Positions 1 through 9,330 are shown, counted from the stretch's first letter. The stretch is DNA of 41,685 nucleotides from Kangiellaceae bacterium (GCA_026196875.1 JAPHTP010000065.1:1-41685), one strand, 5' to 3'. Numbers and translations are program-made. Notes: generated by a model not told the origin, from the letters alone.

Positions 1-60
1 CCAACAATTCCTCAAGTTGAGTTTCCAACCAACACATTCTTTTTGCTTTTAAGTTTAGTT

Positions 61-86
61 GTTGGGTTACGCAAAGCTAACCCAAC
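61..86. repeat. REP-like palindrome
   Basis: GTTGGGTTA (61-69) is the exact reverse complement of TAACCCAAC (78-86), with an 8-nt loop. The surrounding GTAGGTTGGGTTA-type text is, from memory, a widespread dispersed palindrome in bacterial genomes. It has no T-run, so it is more likely a repeat than a terminator. Nothing else is visible in positions 1-151. Confidence 0.5.
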
Positions 87-151
87 CTACAACATCGTTG
101 ACCCGACTTACCGCGTTTGTTCATTGTAAAACCTACATACCCTTTGCTTTT

Positions 152-532
152 CTATCTATTGACTTGCAATGTGTCTATGACACTTCTTTGCTTGAATTGA
201 ATTTCCTTCATTATTCCTTGTTCATTTAGAAAATATACTTCATGGGAAGAGCCATATAGCGCATTGCTTAGAGACAGTAATCCACCAGCTAATTTCCATT
301 TGTAGCCTAAAATTAATATTTTATCTTTACCACTTTCAAACACCAGTTTGGGTAATAATTCTTCAAGATCACTTTTATCCACGTGACTTTCACTAAGGTA
401 GAATCGTTCATTAGAAATAATTTCAATAACAAAGTATTGACTCGTATCGAAGTCAACGACAGTTCTTTTAGTACAAGATACTAATAATGCTGTAATAAAA
501 AATGCTTGGAGGAGTTTTATCATTTTTGGCAT
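152..532 (-). CDS. small lipoprotein, unknown function
   Basis: Predicted 126-residue lipoprotein. From the chosen ATG the N-terminus is a short basic stretch, a hydrophobic core and a lipobox LLVSC, with the lipidated Cys at residue 20, so the protein should sit in an envelope membrane facing the periplasm. The frame is open 19 codons further upstream (to 589), but that would bury the signal peptide, so the internal start is preferred; no strong ribosome site is seen for either. The mature part alternates short strands and helices, with a layout (IEI...YLSE...LEELL...DKILIL) that loosely recalls the periplasmic ExbD/TolR domain. That resemblance is only an inference. It lies downstream of the TldD/TldE-like pair on the same strand, 126 bp away, and may be cotranscribed. 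Confidence 0.6.
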   Translation of the reverse strand: MPKMIKLLQAFFITALLVSCTKRTVVDFDTSQYFVIEIISNERFYLSESHVDKSDLEELLPKLVFESGKDKILILGYKWKLAGGLLSLSNALYGSSHEVYFLNEQGIMKEIQFKQRSVIDTLQVNR

Positions 533-658
533 AAGCTTGTGATAAAGAGTAATCCACTTTTGATTAATTGAGATTCGAGATATTAACACATATCTGGTGG
601 TAATTAGGGTCAGAGTCTGGCGGATCCCAATTACTTTGAATTTAAGTTTAACTACTTT

Positions 659-2392
659 CTATTTCGAATGTTTTCTCACCGGCAAACTTATTATTGCGTC
701 CTCTTGAGGGAAAACTGATAGCTCCTCAAAAAGAACTGTAGGGACAATGAAAGAACTTACATTAGATTTTCTAGTTATGGTATTAAATACAAACATATTC
801 TTTTTGACCTCCGCTGCTGGTGCATGATAGACCTGATAATCATCTCCTACAGCAACAATATCTTTTAGCACTCTCATATCAAAGTTAGGCAGCCGAACCT
901 GGCGAACCAATTCCCTTTTACCGTTTTTAAATAACTTATAAGCAACCAAGCCATCCAATGCTATTTGCGCTTCATCACCAAACAAATACACTCGACGCCT
1001 TTTATCTAAGCGCTGAAATTCTCCATCAAGTTTTTCAATGACAATTCCAAAATCTTGCCCGCTTTCTTCAATCAAAGAAATAAACTCTTGTGCTAATTCA
1101 TCCTTAGTTAGTGGACTCTTCGATTCGACAATCAAATTACTCATTGCTAAACTACCATTAAGGTAGTTGCCACCGTTTACCTTAGTCTCCTTTATAGATG
1201 TTCTCTCTGATACGAGTTGCTCTAAGCGACCGTTCTTCACGAGTACCTGACTACTAGCTTTGACTCCTTGATCGTCGGCGGCATAACTTCCCAGTAGCTT
1301 CTCACTCTTGAATTTCCTAAGTAACGGATTATCAGTAATAGTAAGATCTCTCGGCAAAATTCTTTGGCCTAAACGGCCTTGCAAAGTATTATTTTGAATA
1401 CCCAGAAATCCCATACTCGGATCTTTTTCCGGTTGACGATAGGCCACTGCTTGCCTAGCAAATGTCTGTCGAAAAAGTTCAGCTGCAGCCTTCGGCTTTA
1501 ACATTACTGGACCTACGTAGGTTTCAAATTTGGGTTGTATTCGCCTCTCGCTTATTAATTTAAACTGCTGTTCAACATTCTCCTTAAGATCAGCTTGTTT
1601 TCTTAGTGTATCTGGAGTTATTGCAAAGTAAGACGACTCGTCAAATAGCAACTCACCATCCTGAGCCTGTGTTTCAGCGCGTACAACGATACGATTACTA
1701 TGGTCATTACGGCCGATTTTCCGACCTTCACTATCAACTATTCGGGTATATGACGCCGAGTACTTCCAATCAACCTCTGATGTATCTATACCCTCATACT
1801 TCTTTGCTGATCCGGAAAGTATATTTAGCAATTGCTCCATACTTTCTAAATCAACTTCCGCAGATTTGGGAAACTCAACATGCTCAATTTTTTCGACTTT
1901 TAGAAAGTCATCTTCACGAGTTTTTTCCTGAAGATTAGCAAGTATGGCTTGCTTCTTTGCAAATCTCTGAACTGCTTTTTTGTAAGCATTGTCAGTAGCA
2001 AGCCATAAGACACGCCGGATCTCAGTGTAGTCAGCGTCGATGGGAACCGCGATTCTATGATCGAATTCAATAAGCATAGGTACACGTCTAAAGCTAAGCT
2101 CAAATAAATTAGAACTATCCAGTTCGTAGTCACCAACACGCAAGTCGACAACTAATTCTCTCATTGTGTCGCTGCGTTTTTCTAAAGTTGCTCCCAGTGT
2201 AGAACTAATTGAATATCTTTGACTATCTACGAGTCGATAGGAAAGATAATAAGGCTTATCGAAAGATTCAAACTCTAGAGTCTTCATTGAGCGATCTAAT
2301 TCGTCTTGCATGGCACGGAATATCATGCTTTCAGAAGCCAGTAATTGATGACTGAATATCAAAGCTAAAGTGCAAACAAATAATTTCTTCAT
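659..2392 (-). CDS. secreted TldE/PmbA-like protein (metalloprotease homologue without metal site)
   Basis: 577 residues with an N-terminal Sec signal (MKKLFVCTLALIF...LLAS). The body is collinear with the TldD-like protein encoded immediately upstream: shared VDLRVG segment, a WLATDNAYKKA helix, a YVGP strand and a conserved C-terminal region. At the place where TldD proteins carry HExxxH this one reads LFRQTFARQ, so the metal ligands are gone, as in TldE/PmbA. TldD-TldE heterodimers cleave or mature unfolded peptides; by analogy this is the non-catalytic partner. Its ATG follows the upstream stop codon by a single base, and AAGGAGCGAG overlapping that gene's end serves as ribosome site, so translation is probably coupled. 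Classical TldE is cytosolic; a signal peptide places this version in the periplasm. A 12-codon upstream extension is open but would overlap the preceding gene. Confidence 0.8.
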   Translation of the reverse strand: MKKLFVCTLALIFSHQLLASESMIFRAMQDELDRSMKTLEFESFDKPYYLSYRLVDSQRYSISSTLGATLEKRSDTMRELVVDLRVGDYELDSSNLFELSFRRVPMLIEFDHRIAVPIDADYTEIRRVLWLATDNAYKKAVQRFAKKQAILANLQEKTREDDFLKVEKIEHVEFPKSAEVDLESMEQLLNILSGSAKKYEGIDTSEVDWKYSASYTRIVDSEGRKIGRNDHSNRIVVRAETQAQDGELLFDESSYFAITPDTLRKQADLKENVEQQFKLISERRIQPKFETYVGPVMLKPKAAAELFRQTFARQAVAYRQPEKDPSMGFLGIQNNTLQGRLGQRILPRDLTITDNPLLRKFKSEKLLGSYAADDQGVKASSQVLVKNGRLEQLVSERTSIKETKVNGGNYLNGSLAMSNLIVESKSPLTKDELAQEFISLIEESGQDFGIVIEKLDGEFQRLDKRRRVYLFGDEAQIALDGLVAYKLFKNGKRELVRQVRLPNFDMRVLKDIVAVGDDYQVYHAPAAEVKKNMFVFNTITRKSNVSSFIVPTVLFEELSVFPQEDAIISLPVRKHSK

Positions 2393-2393
2393 T

Positions 2394-4109
2394 TTATCTC
2401 GCTCCTTGCTGGGTATACTCTTTGTCATCTAAAACCGGCTCTAGAATGGGTGGCCTCGTAAAAGACTTTGCTTGACGTTGAACTTCAATTTTAGATAGTA
2501 GAATTGGAGGAGAAGCCAAAGAAGAAGGTACCCTGCCCGACTCCGCATAGCATATGCCGTTAATGACATCATATTCCTCACCTGCAGCTAAAATCTCATC
2601 AAAAGTGGCGAGCGGTGTTCCAATGATGTCTACCCCTCGATGCAGAACTTTTCTGCCATCAGGGTACAACTTATAGACCCTAATTGGAGAAACGTTAAAA
2701 GAATTAGTGCGCCCCCAACCAGTGTAAGTATACCCACCAACGACATCGTCGAAAATCAATCCATAATCTAGTTTTTTTCGCTTAACTTCAGCTATCAGCA
2801 TTTTTTCCAGTTGACTCTCAGTAAAGGACTCTTCAGTCTTAACAATTAAGTTTGATTGACGTGAGGTAACGTTTCTTCCATAAGTTTTTCTTCCATGCCC
2901 ATTAGACTTTTTAAAACCGTTTACGAGTGTCCTCGAAAGTAGAAAGCTCTTTAAGATCCCTTTATCAATCACGGTCACGGGTTGCGCCTTCACTCCTTGG
3001 TTATCGAACCGATAGTGTCCGTTTAACTCTTTTCCTTCGAGTGACTTAAGCGTTGGGTCAAAAACTACGCTAATGTTTTTATTAACAACATTTTTATTGA
3101 GCTTATGTTTAAACGTTTTGGTATCTTCCGCATTTTTCATTCTCTGTGATTCTAGTCGATGCCCTAGAACCTCATGAAATAGCACCCCACTGGCTTTTCC
3201 GGAAAAGATAGCAGGCCCTGAATAAGCATTTAAAATTGGCGCATTCTTCAATTCACTTATTTCTTTTATCATCTCCTCTGCATCCGCTACCAACTCTTGC
3301 CGAGAAGGGAATTTGTTTACATCCCTCGTAAAATAAGTTCGATGACGTGGAATTTCCATTCCATCTTCAGGGCGTGAAACAACGATTAAGCTTAAATAAT
3401 AACTCTTTTGAAAGTGCTGAACTTTGGTTCCTTCACTATTAACAAACCACCTGGCTTCATTCAACGCAGTAAAGTTCGCATCAGCCTTATATATTTCAGC
3501 CTGAGACTTGAATGGTTTGGTAACAGCTTTGATTCTTTTCTTCCAATATTCTAAATCCAATCTATCTTTCTTAATGGCTTCATACTTTACCTCCACTGGA
3601 GCTTTTGAGAAGTCAGCTGACTTGTCCTCTGCCGCGGCTTGAATTTTATCATTCGCCTTTGCAGTTAGATAATCTTCCTTTGCTTTTCTATATGCCTGTT
3701 CAGTCAAAAACCATATTCGATTTTTGAGTGGCTCTGCCTCAAACGACACTGGCACCACACTCGTAAATGCTATTCTCCGATCCGTAGCTAGTGAATTTTT
3801 TCGTAACGGGTGTGTATTATCAAACTGATAATTTCCAACCCTTAAGTCCACATCTAAATGAGCAGAGTTCTTATAGTTACTATCAAGTAAGCTCCCGAAT
3901 GAACTCGTTACAGAAACTTGCTCCACTTCAGTTATTTCATAGCTTGTATAATAGGCGGGAAGATCTTGCGATTGAGTAAGGCTCATAAACTTGTCTAACT
4001 CATTAGACATTGTCTTGATTAAGACCGGTTCGGCTTTAGCAGTGGTAGATAAGATACCTGGCAATAACAACGACGTGAACAATATTATTTTTATTACATT
4101 CAATTCCAT
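2394..4109 (-). CDS. secreted TldD-like metalloprotease
   Basis: 571 residues. A signal peptide (residues 1-26, cleavage likely after AKA) precedes a TldD/PmbA-family body. The zinc-site motif HEVLGH is at residues 312-317, followed by RLE, matching the HExxxH of TldD. Cys520, in a GICYAESG segment near the C-terminus, corresponds by position to the conserved Cys of TldD. These features support an active metalloprotease exported to the periplasm, forming a complex with the TldE-like product encoded 1 bp downstream. AGAAGGGG lies 5 bases before the ATG. The family is secure; the substrate is unknown. Cytosolic TldD/E matures microcin B17 and CcdA, but no peptide precursor is evident here. Confidence 0.83.
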   Translation of the reverse strand: MELNVIKIILFTSLLLPGILSTTAKAEPVLIKTMSNELDKFMSLTQSQDLPAYYTSYEITEVEQVSVTSSFGSLLDSNYKNSAHLDVDLRVGNYQFDNTHPLRKNSLATDRRIAFTSVVPVSFEAEPLKNRIWFLTEQAYRKAKEDYLTAKANDKIQAAAEDKSADFSKAPVEVKYEAIKKDRLDLEYWKKRIKAVTKPFKSQAEIYKADANFTALNEARWFVNSEGTKVQHFQKSYYLSLIVVSRPEDGMEIPRHRTYFTRDVNKFPSRQELVADAEEMIKEISELKNAPILNAYSGPAIFSGKASGVLFHEVLGHRLESQRMKNAEDTKTFKHKLNKNVVNKNISVVFDPTLKSLEGKELNGHYRFDNQGVKAQPVTVIDKGILKSFLLSRTLVNGFKKSNGHGRKTYGRNVTSRQSNLIVKTEESFTESQLEKMLIAEVKRKKLDYGLIFDDVVGGYTYTGWGRTNSFNVSPIRVYKLYPDGRKVLHRGVDIIGTPLATFDEILAAGEEYDVINGICYAESGRVPSSLASPPILLSKIEVQRQAKSFTRPPILEPVLDDKEYTQQGAR

Positions 4110-4779
4110 TTACCCCTTCTAAATAGCTATTTCATTGTGAGATTATTGTATTTAGCTTCTCATTGAGAATAAATGCACAAACCTAGTCTGTCTATACTTG
4201 GTGCTGAAGAAATATAGGGAAGATTAGAAAATTCAAGATTTTTGATAGCTATTTGAATTTAGTTCCCTTAAAACTCAGAAAATTTTAAATTAATTTGCTT
4301 AGTTTTATTAGTCTCACCAGTACAATAGTATCAGACACCTCGATTTACGCATGGACAGCCAGCAATGAAAAACTTTATTGAAAAGTTAATACTCAAAGCG
4401 CGTAAGCCAAAAAAGTTCTAGCAAAGAGGAATGGGAATGTCTGGTTGCTCCTTAAGAAACGATCGAAAGAAAGATAAGGGGTCAAAAAAATAAGGGGTCA
4501 AGTCATTTTTTCTATAAACAATTTTTCCTACAGCATTACTTTCTTCCCACAACTCATTTTGTAAATGAAAAACCCTCCCCATACAACGAAAAAAAACTAC
4601 CAACCAACAATGTCCGATAAGTTCATATTTCTACATCACTTTTCTCTGAACATATAAAAATTAAGCCAGCTAACAAACCAAACTTAGAACAAGCGTCTTG
4701 ATCACACTTTTGCTTAACATAATTGACCTGGCCCACTTTATACGCACTGTCAGCAATATAGATTAACTTCGCCCCATTT
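4110..4779. other. non-coding stretch with short repeats
   Basis: 670 bp between divergent neighbours without a convincing gene. It holds the tldD-like promoter region (not resolved). It also contains a possible 18-codon peptide (4364-4420, MKNFIEKLILKARKPKKF), two copies of AAGGGGTCAA (about 4478-4502) and a piece resembling a cassette-array repeat (4667-4702, listed separately). Confidence 0.5.
4667..4702 (-). repeat. isolated copy of attC-like array repeat
   Basis: This 36-nt segment matches 9272-9307 at 32 of 36 positions by hand alignment. On the minus strand it ends in TTTGTTAGCTG, similar to an attC R' box (GTTRRRY). It lies 4.6 kb from the main array with no cassette gene next to it, so it may be a relic. 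Confidence 0.45.
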
Positions 4780-5385
4780 TTAATCTAGCAACAGCTCTTT
4801 TAGCACCGGAAAAACTGACGCAACTAGAAGAAAAGCCATGCCAACATTCAAACGTTTAACAGCGTTCCTGTTGTTCAAGTGCCTATTCAAAAGCGCTCCA
4901 GAAAATATCCAGATGCCCACACATGGCGGTCCAACTATCAAAAAGGCAACAGTAAGAAAAACAGTCTGAGAAAGATGCGATTCGCCTGGTGTAGTAAAGG
5001 CCGATATCGCACTGATGCATACAACCCAGGCCTTTGCATTAATCCATTGAAACAGTAGCCCTTTAAAAAAACCTAAAGGCCTGGCTTGTGGGCCTTGCTT
5101 TTTAAAATCGCCATTGTTGGCAATTACGTAGGCTAAATAGAGTAAATAAATGACACCAATAATTTTTAAGTAAACACTGAGCTGAGGGAATACGGCCAGT
5201 ATCTGACCAAACCCTAAACCCACCAATAAGAGCATGAGAGAAAAGCCTACACAGATCCCAAAAAGAAGCGGCAGGCTTCTAAGCACGCCGAAGCTTAATC
5301 CGGACGCCATGGCCAAAATGTTATTTGGGCCTGGGGTTACCGACGCAGAAACCGAAAAAACTATCACCGAAAACAAGTACTCCAT
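4780..5385 (-). CDS. LysE/RhtB-family amino-acid exporter
   Basis: 201 residues, typical of the LysE/RhtB superfamily, with about six hydrophobic segments. The N-terminus has the family signature SVTPGPNN (residues 14-21) followed by a glycine-rich first helix pair. Members export amino acids or derivatives such as homoserine and threonine across the inner membrane; the substrate cannot be read from sequence. AGGAGC precedes the ATG by 6 bases. It lies 54 bp downstream of the CPBP protease gene on the same strand, so the two may share a transcript that starts in the region divergent from lysR. LysE exporters are often controlled by an adjacent LysR regulator, which would fit here. Confidence 0.85.
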   Translation of the reverse strand: MEYLFSVIVFSVSASVTPGPNNILAMASGLSFGVLRSLPLLFGICVGFSLMLLLVGLGFGQILAVFPQLSVYLKIIGVIYLLYLAYVIANNGDFKKQGPQARPLGFFKGLLFQWINAKAWVVCISAISAFTTPGESHLSQTVFLTVAFLIVGPPCVGIWIFSGALLNRHLNNRNAVKRLNVGMAFLLVASVFPVLKELLLD

Positions 5386-5439
5386 GAAGAGCTCCTATCG
5401 CTTAATTTGATCGTTTTTTAATTTACAAAGAAGCGACAA

Positions 5440-6138
5440 TTAAGTGATGTTGCCGCCACTGAAGTAATAGCCGAGAAGACCGATAGAATTGAAAACTCCA
5501 TGAGCAATAATTAGTGGAAAAAGCTTACGGTCATTAAACAGGTAAATGACCGCAAACAGGACCGCAACAAGTCCCGTACCGATAATGCCAGGAACGCCTT
5601 GGGATATATGAAGCATTCCAAAAATTACTGAATGCAACACAACAGCTGCCACCACTCCTTTTTTCTTATCACCAAAAATAGCTATAAGAGTGTTTAATAA
5701 AAATCCTCGCATTAGCAGTTCTTCGCCTAGTGCAGCGCCGATCCAGATAACGACTAACAAATAGGCGGTAAAGATTAGTGGTTTACCTAAAAAGAACTCA
5801 AATCGATCGGTAGCGCTTGCAGGGACGGAGATGCCAAGCAAGTTAGAAATAAAAGGGACGACTCCCCCCATGATGATAATTACCGAGACAATTGCCAGTA
5901 AAATAAAACCCACCGACTTAAACCAGTTTTTTAGCCCAACCGGCATTGAGAGACCACGCTCTTTCCACGTAATCTTCTTCTTTTTCATGAATAGAGTCGC
6001 GACTAAAATACCGCACCACATAGCGATTCCGCCTGCGCCAATGGCGTCAAAGCGATCGGCGATGTCTTTGACCAATAGCATGACACCTAAGACGACGAAG
6101 ATTTCTAAAATGCTTTGCTGTTTTGAGGTTAACTTCAT
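5440..6138 (-). CDS. CPBP-family intramembrane glutamic protease
   Basis: About 232 residues and very hydrophobic. The CPBP (Abi/Rce1-like) motif GEELLMRGFLL (EExxxR) is visible in the C-terminal half, followed by the second conserved motif as HSVIFGMLH and a final IIAHGVFNS helix carrying the third conserved His. These residues form the active site of Rce1-type intramembrane proteases. Bacterial members process or protect against peptides and bacteriocins, but the target here is unknown. An ATG at 6138 is preferred; the frame also opens at a GTG 3 codons earlier. It is divergent from the lysR gene and 54 bp upstream of the LysE-type exporter. Confidence 0.8.
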   Translation of the reverse strand: MKLTSKQQSILEIFVVLGVMLLVKDIADRFDAIGAGGIAMWCGILVATLFMKKKKITWKERGLSMPVGLKNWFKSVGFILLAIVSVIIIMGGVVPFISNLLGISVPASATDRFEFFLGKPLIFTAYLLVVIWIGAALGEELLMRGFLLNTLIAIFGDKKKGVVAAVVLHSVIFGMLHISQGVPGIIGTGLVAVLFAVIYLFNDRKLFPLIIAHGVFNSIGLLGYYFSGGNIT

Positions 6139-6245
6139 AATTCTCACATCTTTAATAAATAAAGGGGGTAAAATCTTTCCCTGATATTCTAGGGCCCATT
6201 AAATTAAAGGTTTTTCGTCGCTTTTTTAAATGATAATATCTAACC

Positions 6246-6261
6246 TATTTATTAATAAATA
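6246..6261. promoter_or_regulatory. palindrome in the lysR divergent promoter region
   Basis: TATTTATTAATAAATA is a perfect 16-bp palindrome ending 16 bases before the lysR start codon, in the 139-bp divergent region. It contains a T-N11-A arrangement as expected of LysR operators. An autoregulatory operator is plausible but unproven, because AT-rich palindromes arise easily by chance. Confidence 0.4.
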
Positions 6262-6277
6262 AGATAAATCATTTCTA

Positions 6278-7225
6278 ATGCCCCTACACCCTGCAACCTT
6301 GACATGTCTTCAGGTATTTAATGCCATTGTGGAAGAAGGCAGCTTCAGCAAAGCATCTGAGCGGCTTGGGCTAACGCAGAGCGCAGTTAGCCATCGGGTA
6401 AAACAACTGGAAGATATTGTTGGTGTAACTCTTATTAATAGAACAACCAGATATATGAAGGTGAGTGATGCCGGTCAACGGCTATATAATCAATCTCGAC
6501 TGAACCTGGTTGAATTGGAACGCACTTTGTCCAGTTTAGGAAGCATGTCTGAGTCCCCTTTAAGTCTTACCATTATTTCCTCATTGGCGACAAAATGGTT
6601 ACTCCCGAAGTTGCATAATTATAATCAACACTACCCTGCTCAACCTTTGTCAGTGTTAAGCGATGACAAAATCATTGATTTAAATTATGAGGGCGTTGAT
6701 GCAGCAATACGTCTTACTAATGTTGTCGATCCTTCCTTACATATGTCTTTTATTTGCGATGAATGGGTGTTCCCGGTTGCCAGTAAATCACTTATAAAAA
6801 GTAATAACCTTATTGAGCAACCAAAGCGATTGCTTGACTTCCCCTTGATGTTAGACGTTGTCGCAGAAAAAGGAAACGATGAGAGTTCCTGGAAAGGCTG
6901 GTTGAAAAACCAGGGGGTGGATTTGCCGGTCAATCAGTCTGTGCAAAATTTTAACCGAACAGATATGGCACTTCAGGCGTCAGTCGCAGGTCAAGGTATT
7001 GCCATTGCGCGAGCCAGCCTGGTTGAAACAGATATGTTAGAGATGCAGCTTTTCCAACAGGTTGGGCGCGCAATAAAAATGAAGTATTCTTACTACTTTG
7101 TGTGCCCTCATGCCAAAGCAGAACACCCGGTCATAGTTAATCTTCGCGAGTGGGTTACTAAAGAACTACAAAAATCTGTTAGTCGCGTTAAACTGTTTCT
7201 TGTTTTGTGTGAGTCATCTAATTGA
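6278..7225 (+). CDS. LysR-family transcriptional regulator
   Basis: 315 residues. Residues 6-65 form the LysR winged helix-turn-helix (VFNAIVEEGSFSKASERLG, then LTQSAVSHRVKQLE), closest in style to GcvA-type regulators. The rest is the periplasmic-binding-protein-like effector domain, with the ISSLATKWLLPKL strand typical of the GcvA branch. It is a dimeric or tetrameric DNA-binding protein in the cytosol. It is transcribed away from the CPBP/LysE pair, the usual arrangement for a regulator of the divergent operon. A palindrome lies just upstream of its start. The effector is unknown. Confidence 0.88.
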   Translation: MPLHPATLTCLQVFNAIVEEGSFSKASERLGLTQSAVSHRVKQLEDIVGVTLINRTTRYMKVSDAGQRLYNQSRLNLVELERTLSSLGSMSESPLSLTIISSLATKWLLPKLHNYNQHYPAQPLSVLSDDKIIDLNYEGVDAAIRLTNVVDPSLHMSFICDEWVFPVASKSLIKSNNLIEQPKRLLDFPLMLDVVAEKGNDESSWKGWLKNQGVDLPVNQSVQNFNRTDMALQASVAGQGIAIARASLVETDMLEMQLFQQVGRAIKMKYSYYFVCPHAKAEHPVIVNLREWVTKELQKSVSRVKLFLVLCESSN

Positions 7226-7360
7226 GTTGGACTTCTCTTTCATTTTAAAGTATCCATTTTGAGCTAACGGGTTATTTCTCGCTTCGGCCAGAAGTAGACG
7301 TTGCCTTAATCGACTCTGACCTTAATTATTTAGATTACATAAAGCTTCTACGTTATTGAT

Positions 7361-9130
7361 TTAATAAGCCCGATACACAATGTTTCCGTCAATGACTGTC
7401 ATAATGACTTTTCCTTCAAGCAGTTGTTCTGGAGCATTCTCGCCAACTTCCATGATATTGATGTCAATAATTGTAAAATCGGCCCAGTAGTTATTCGCAA
7501 TTTTCCCTGACTGTTTTTCCCGAAAAGCACTATAGGCAGAGTCCGAAGTAAACCCTCTCACCGCTTCTTCGACAGTTAGCGACTCTTTGGCATACCAACC
7601 TGCCTTGGGTTGAAAGCTCTTATCCTTACGAGTAACCGCTGAGTGCAATCCGTAAAATATGCTGTGATCCGATCCTGGAAGGTCAGAATTCAAAGTCATT
7701 GCTGTACCAGCCATTTTAAGGCTACGCCAAGCGTAAGCGCCTTTAATCCGCTGCGGTCCTAATCTTTGTTCAGCCCATTTTTTATCCTCTACAGCATGTG
7801 CTGGCTCCATTGACGCGATTAACTTTAGGTTAGCAAGCCGCTCCAAATCATTTGGATGCAAAACCTGGGCGTGTTCAATTCGATGGCGAAGTGTCCGCGT
7901 AGCAGGATTATCCAAAAGTACTTTTTCAAGAAAATTTAAAGTCTCGCGATTTCCAGCATCACCAATCGCATGAATTCCAACTTGAAAACCTTGTTGCATA
8001 AGAGATTTTACTAATTCTTTATCAAAGCCATACCCTTCTCCAGAAACACCTCGATGTCCGGGTTTATCACTATAGTCGTCAAGCAGTCGTGCTCCTCGAG
8101 ATCCAAGAGCACCATCGTAATAAGCTTTTACCGACCGAATATCTAACCAGCCTTGAGAATCGATTAGTGTTCCTTTAGCAATCCAATCATTTGCGAGCGC
8201 TTTGTCTCTTGCAGACAACATAGTATAAGTTCGAATAGGAAGATTTCCTTCTTCCTTCAATGTCATAAAAGCATCTACATGTTTTGTCTCCGCGCCGGCC
8301 TGGTGAATAGCGACATAGCCATCCTTTAACATTTGTTGCATGCCTAGTTGAATCCAACTTTTAAATTGTTCTTTCGAAGGCGATGGAACATTATCTAATA
8401 TCATTCCGGTCGCTCGATTAAGAAATATTCCGCTTAGTTCTCCATCTTCCGTTTTGATCACCTCACCGCCAATTGGAACTGGTGAATTCGAGTCGAGCCC
8501 AACTTCAGTCATTGCCGCACTATTCGCCCACACAGCAAAACCATGTAAACTTTTTAAATAAACAGGGTTTGCAGGGAACGCCTTATCAAGTAACGACTTT
8601 GGAGGATAATTATTTGCCCAAGCTCCCTCATCCCATCCTTGTCCGACAATCCAGTCACCCTCTTCGACTTCATTCTCTTCGACATACTGCTTAAGTTTTT
8701 TTACTACTTCCTCCGGTGTTTCTACGTCGATTAAATTTATTTGACTCAGTATCTGTCCTAACTCGGCAATGTGGACATGAGAATCATGCAATCCAGGGAT
8801 CATTGTTGCGCCAGCCAAGTCAACAACTTCAGTCTTGTCAGACTTACTTAGCATCAATTCTTCAGCCTTTCCTACGGCAATGACAATTCCGTCCTTGACC
8901 GCAACAGCCTCGGCGTCTGGTTGCCATTTTCCTGATACAAATGGGGCTTCTTTATCTGGTATTCCGTCACCGTTGGGAGCAGGCCAATCGAAAGTATAAA
9001 TGTTGCCACCAACAAATATTTTGTCCGGCCCTGAATCTTCTGTTGTTGCATTTCTATCGCTCTGATTCTCTGAGCAAGAACTAACTGTTAAGAAAATAGT
9101 GAGTAAAAGCAACTTCCGAACTAGATTCAT
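7361..9130 (-). CDS. amidohydrolase family 3 (YtcJ-like) lipoprotein
   Basis: 589 residues. The N-terminus (MNLVRKLLLLTIFLTVSSC) is a lipoprotein signal with Cys19. The body is a YtcJ/NfdA-type amidohydrolase: an HDSHVH metal motif after the first strand, a KAYYDGALGSRGA segment, GIHAIGDAGN, RIEHAQ and a late NSDLPGSDHS acidic site, in the usual order for this TIM-barrel family. Relatives hydrolyse N-substituted amides or formamides. Substrate specificity cannot be predicted, and the lipid anchor puts catalysis in the periplasm. AAGGAGA lies 6 bases before the ATG. It stands alone: convergent with lysR on one side and facing the cassette array on the other. Confidence 0.85.
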   Translation of the reverse strand: MNLVRKLLLLTIFLTVSSCSENQSDRNATTEDSGPDKIFVGGNIYTFDWPAPNGDGIPDKEAPFVSGKWQPDAEAVAVKDGIVIAVGKAEELMLSKSDKTEVVDLAGATMIPGLHDSHVHIAELGQILSQINLIDVETPEEVVKKLKQYVEENEVEEGDWIVGQGWDEGAWANNYPPKSLLDKAFPANPVYLKSLHGFAVWANSAAMTEVGLDSNSPVPIGGEVIKTEDGELSGIFLNRATGMILDNVPSPSKEQFKSWIQLGMQQMLKDGYVAIHQAGAETKHVDAFMTLKEEGNLPIRTYTMLSARDKALANDWIAKGTLIDSQGWLDIRSVKAYYDGALGSRGARLLDDYSDKPGHRGVSGEGYGFDKELVKSLMQQGFQVGIHAIGDAGNRETLNFLEKVLLDNPATRTLRHRIEHAQVLHPNDLERLANLKLIASMEPAHAVEDKKWAEQRLGPQRIKGAYAWRSLKMAGTAMTLNSDLPGSDHSIFYGLHSAVTRKDKSFQPKAGWYAKESLTVEEAVRGFTSDSAYSAFREKQSGKIANNYWADFTIIDINIMEVGENAPEQLLEGKVIMTVIDGNIVYRAY

Positions 9131-9271
9131 GATGTCTCCTTGGGCCTTCTTTTTTAACTTTGTAATTAGATTATTTTGGACAACTAAGAGGTCAAATTTT
9201 TACTTATACTTTTATGTACCTCATAAGTCAGAAAAACATAACGAGTCAGGTCTCGTTTTCAATAATTATGG

Positions 9272-9330
9272 CAGCTAACAAACTAAACTAAGAACAAGCC
9301 TATTGATTCGTTTTTCTTTTTGCCGATTTT
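9272..9330 (-). repeat. attC-like remnant
   Basis: Two parts recur elsewhere: 9272-9307 matches 4667-4702 (32/36), and 9309-9329 matches the attC-like site at 10926-10946 (20/21, by hand). On the minus strand it ends in GTTAGCT, a degenerate R' box. It has no complete partner arm, so it is probably the decayed end of the array. Confidence 0.5.

Noticed and set aside
4418-4603. 61-codon minus-strand ORF
   Set aside because: No ribosome site; it runs across two copies of a GGGGTCAA repeat and has no protein-like pattern.
7226-7360. Terminator between lysR and the amidohydrolase gene
   Set aside because: No stem with adequate pairing and T-run could be found.
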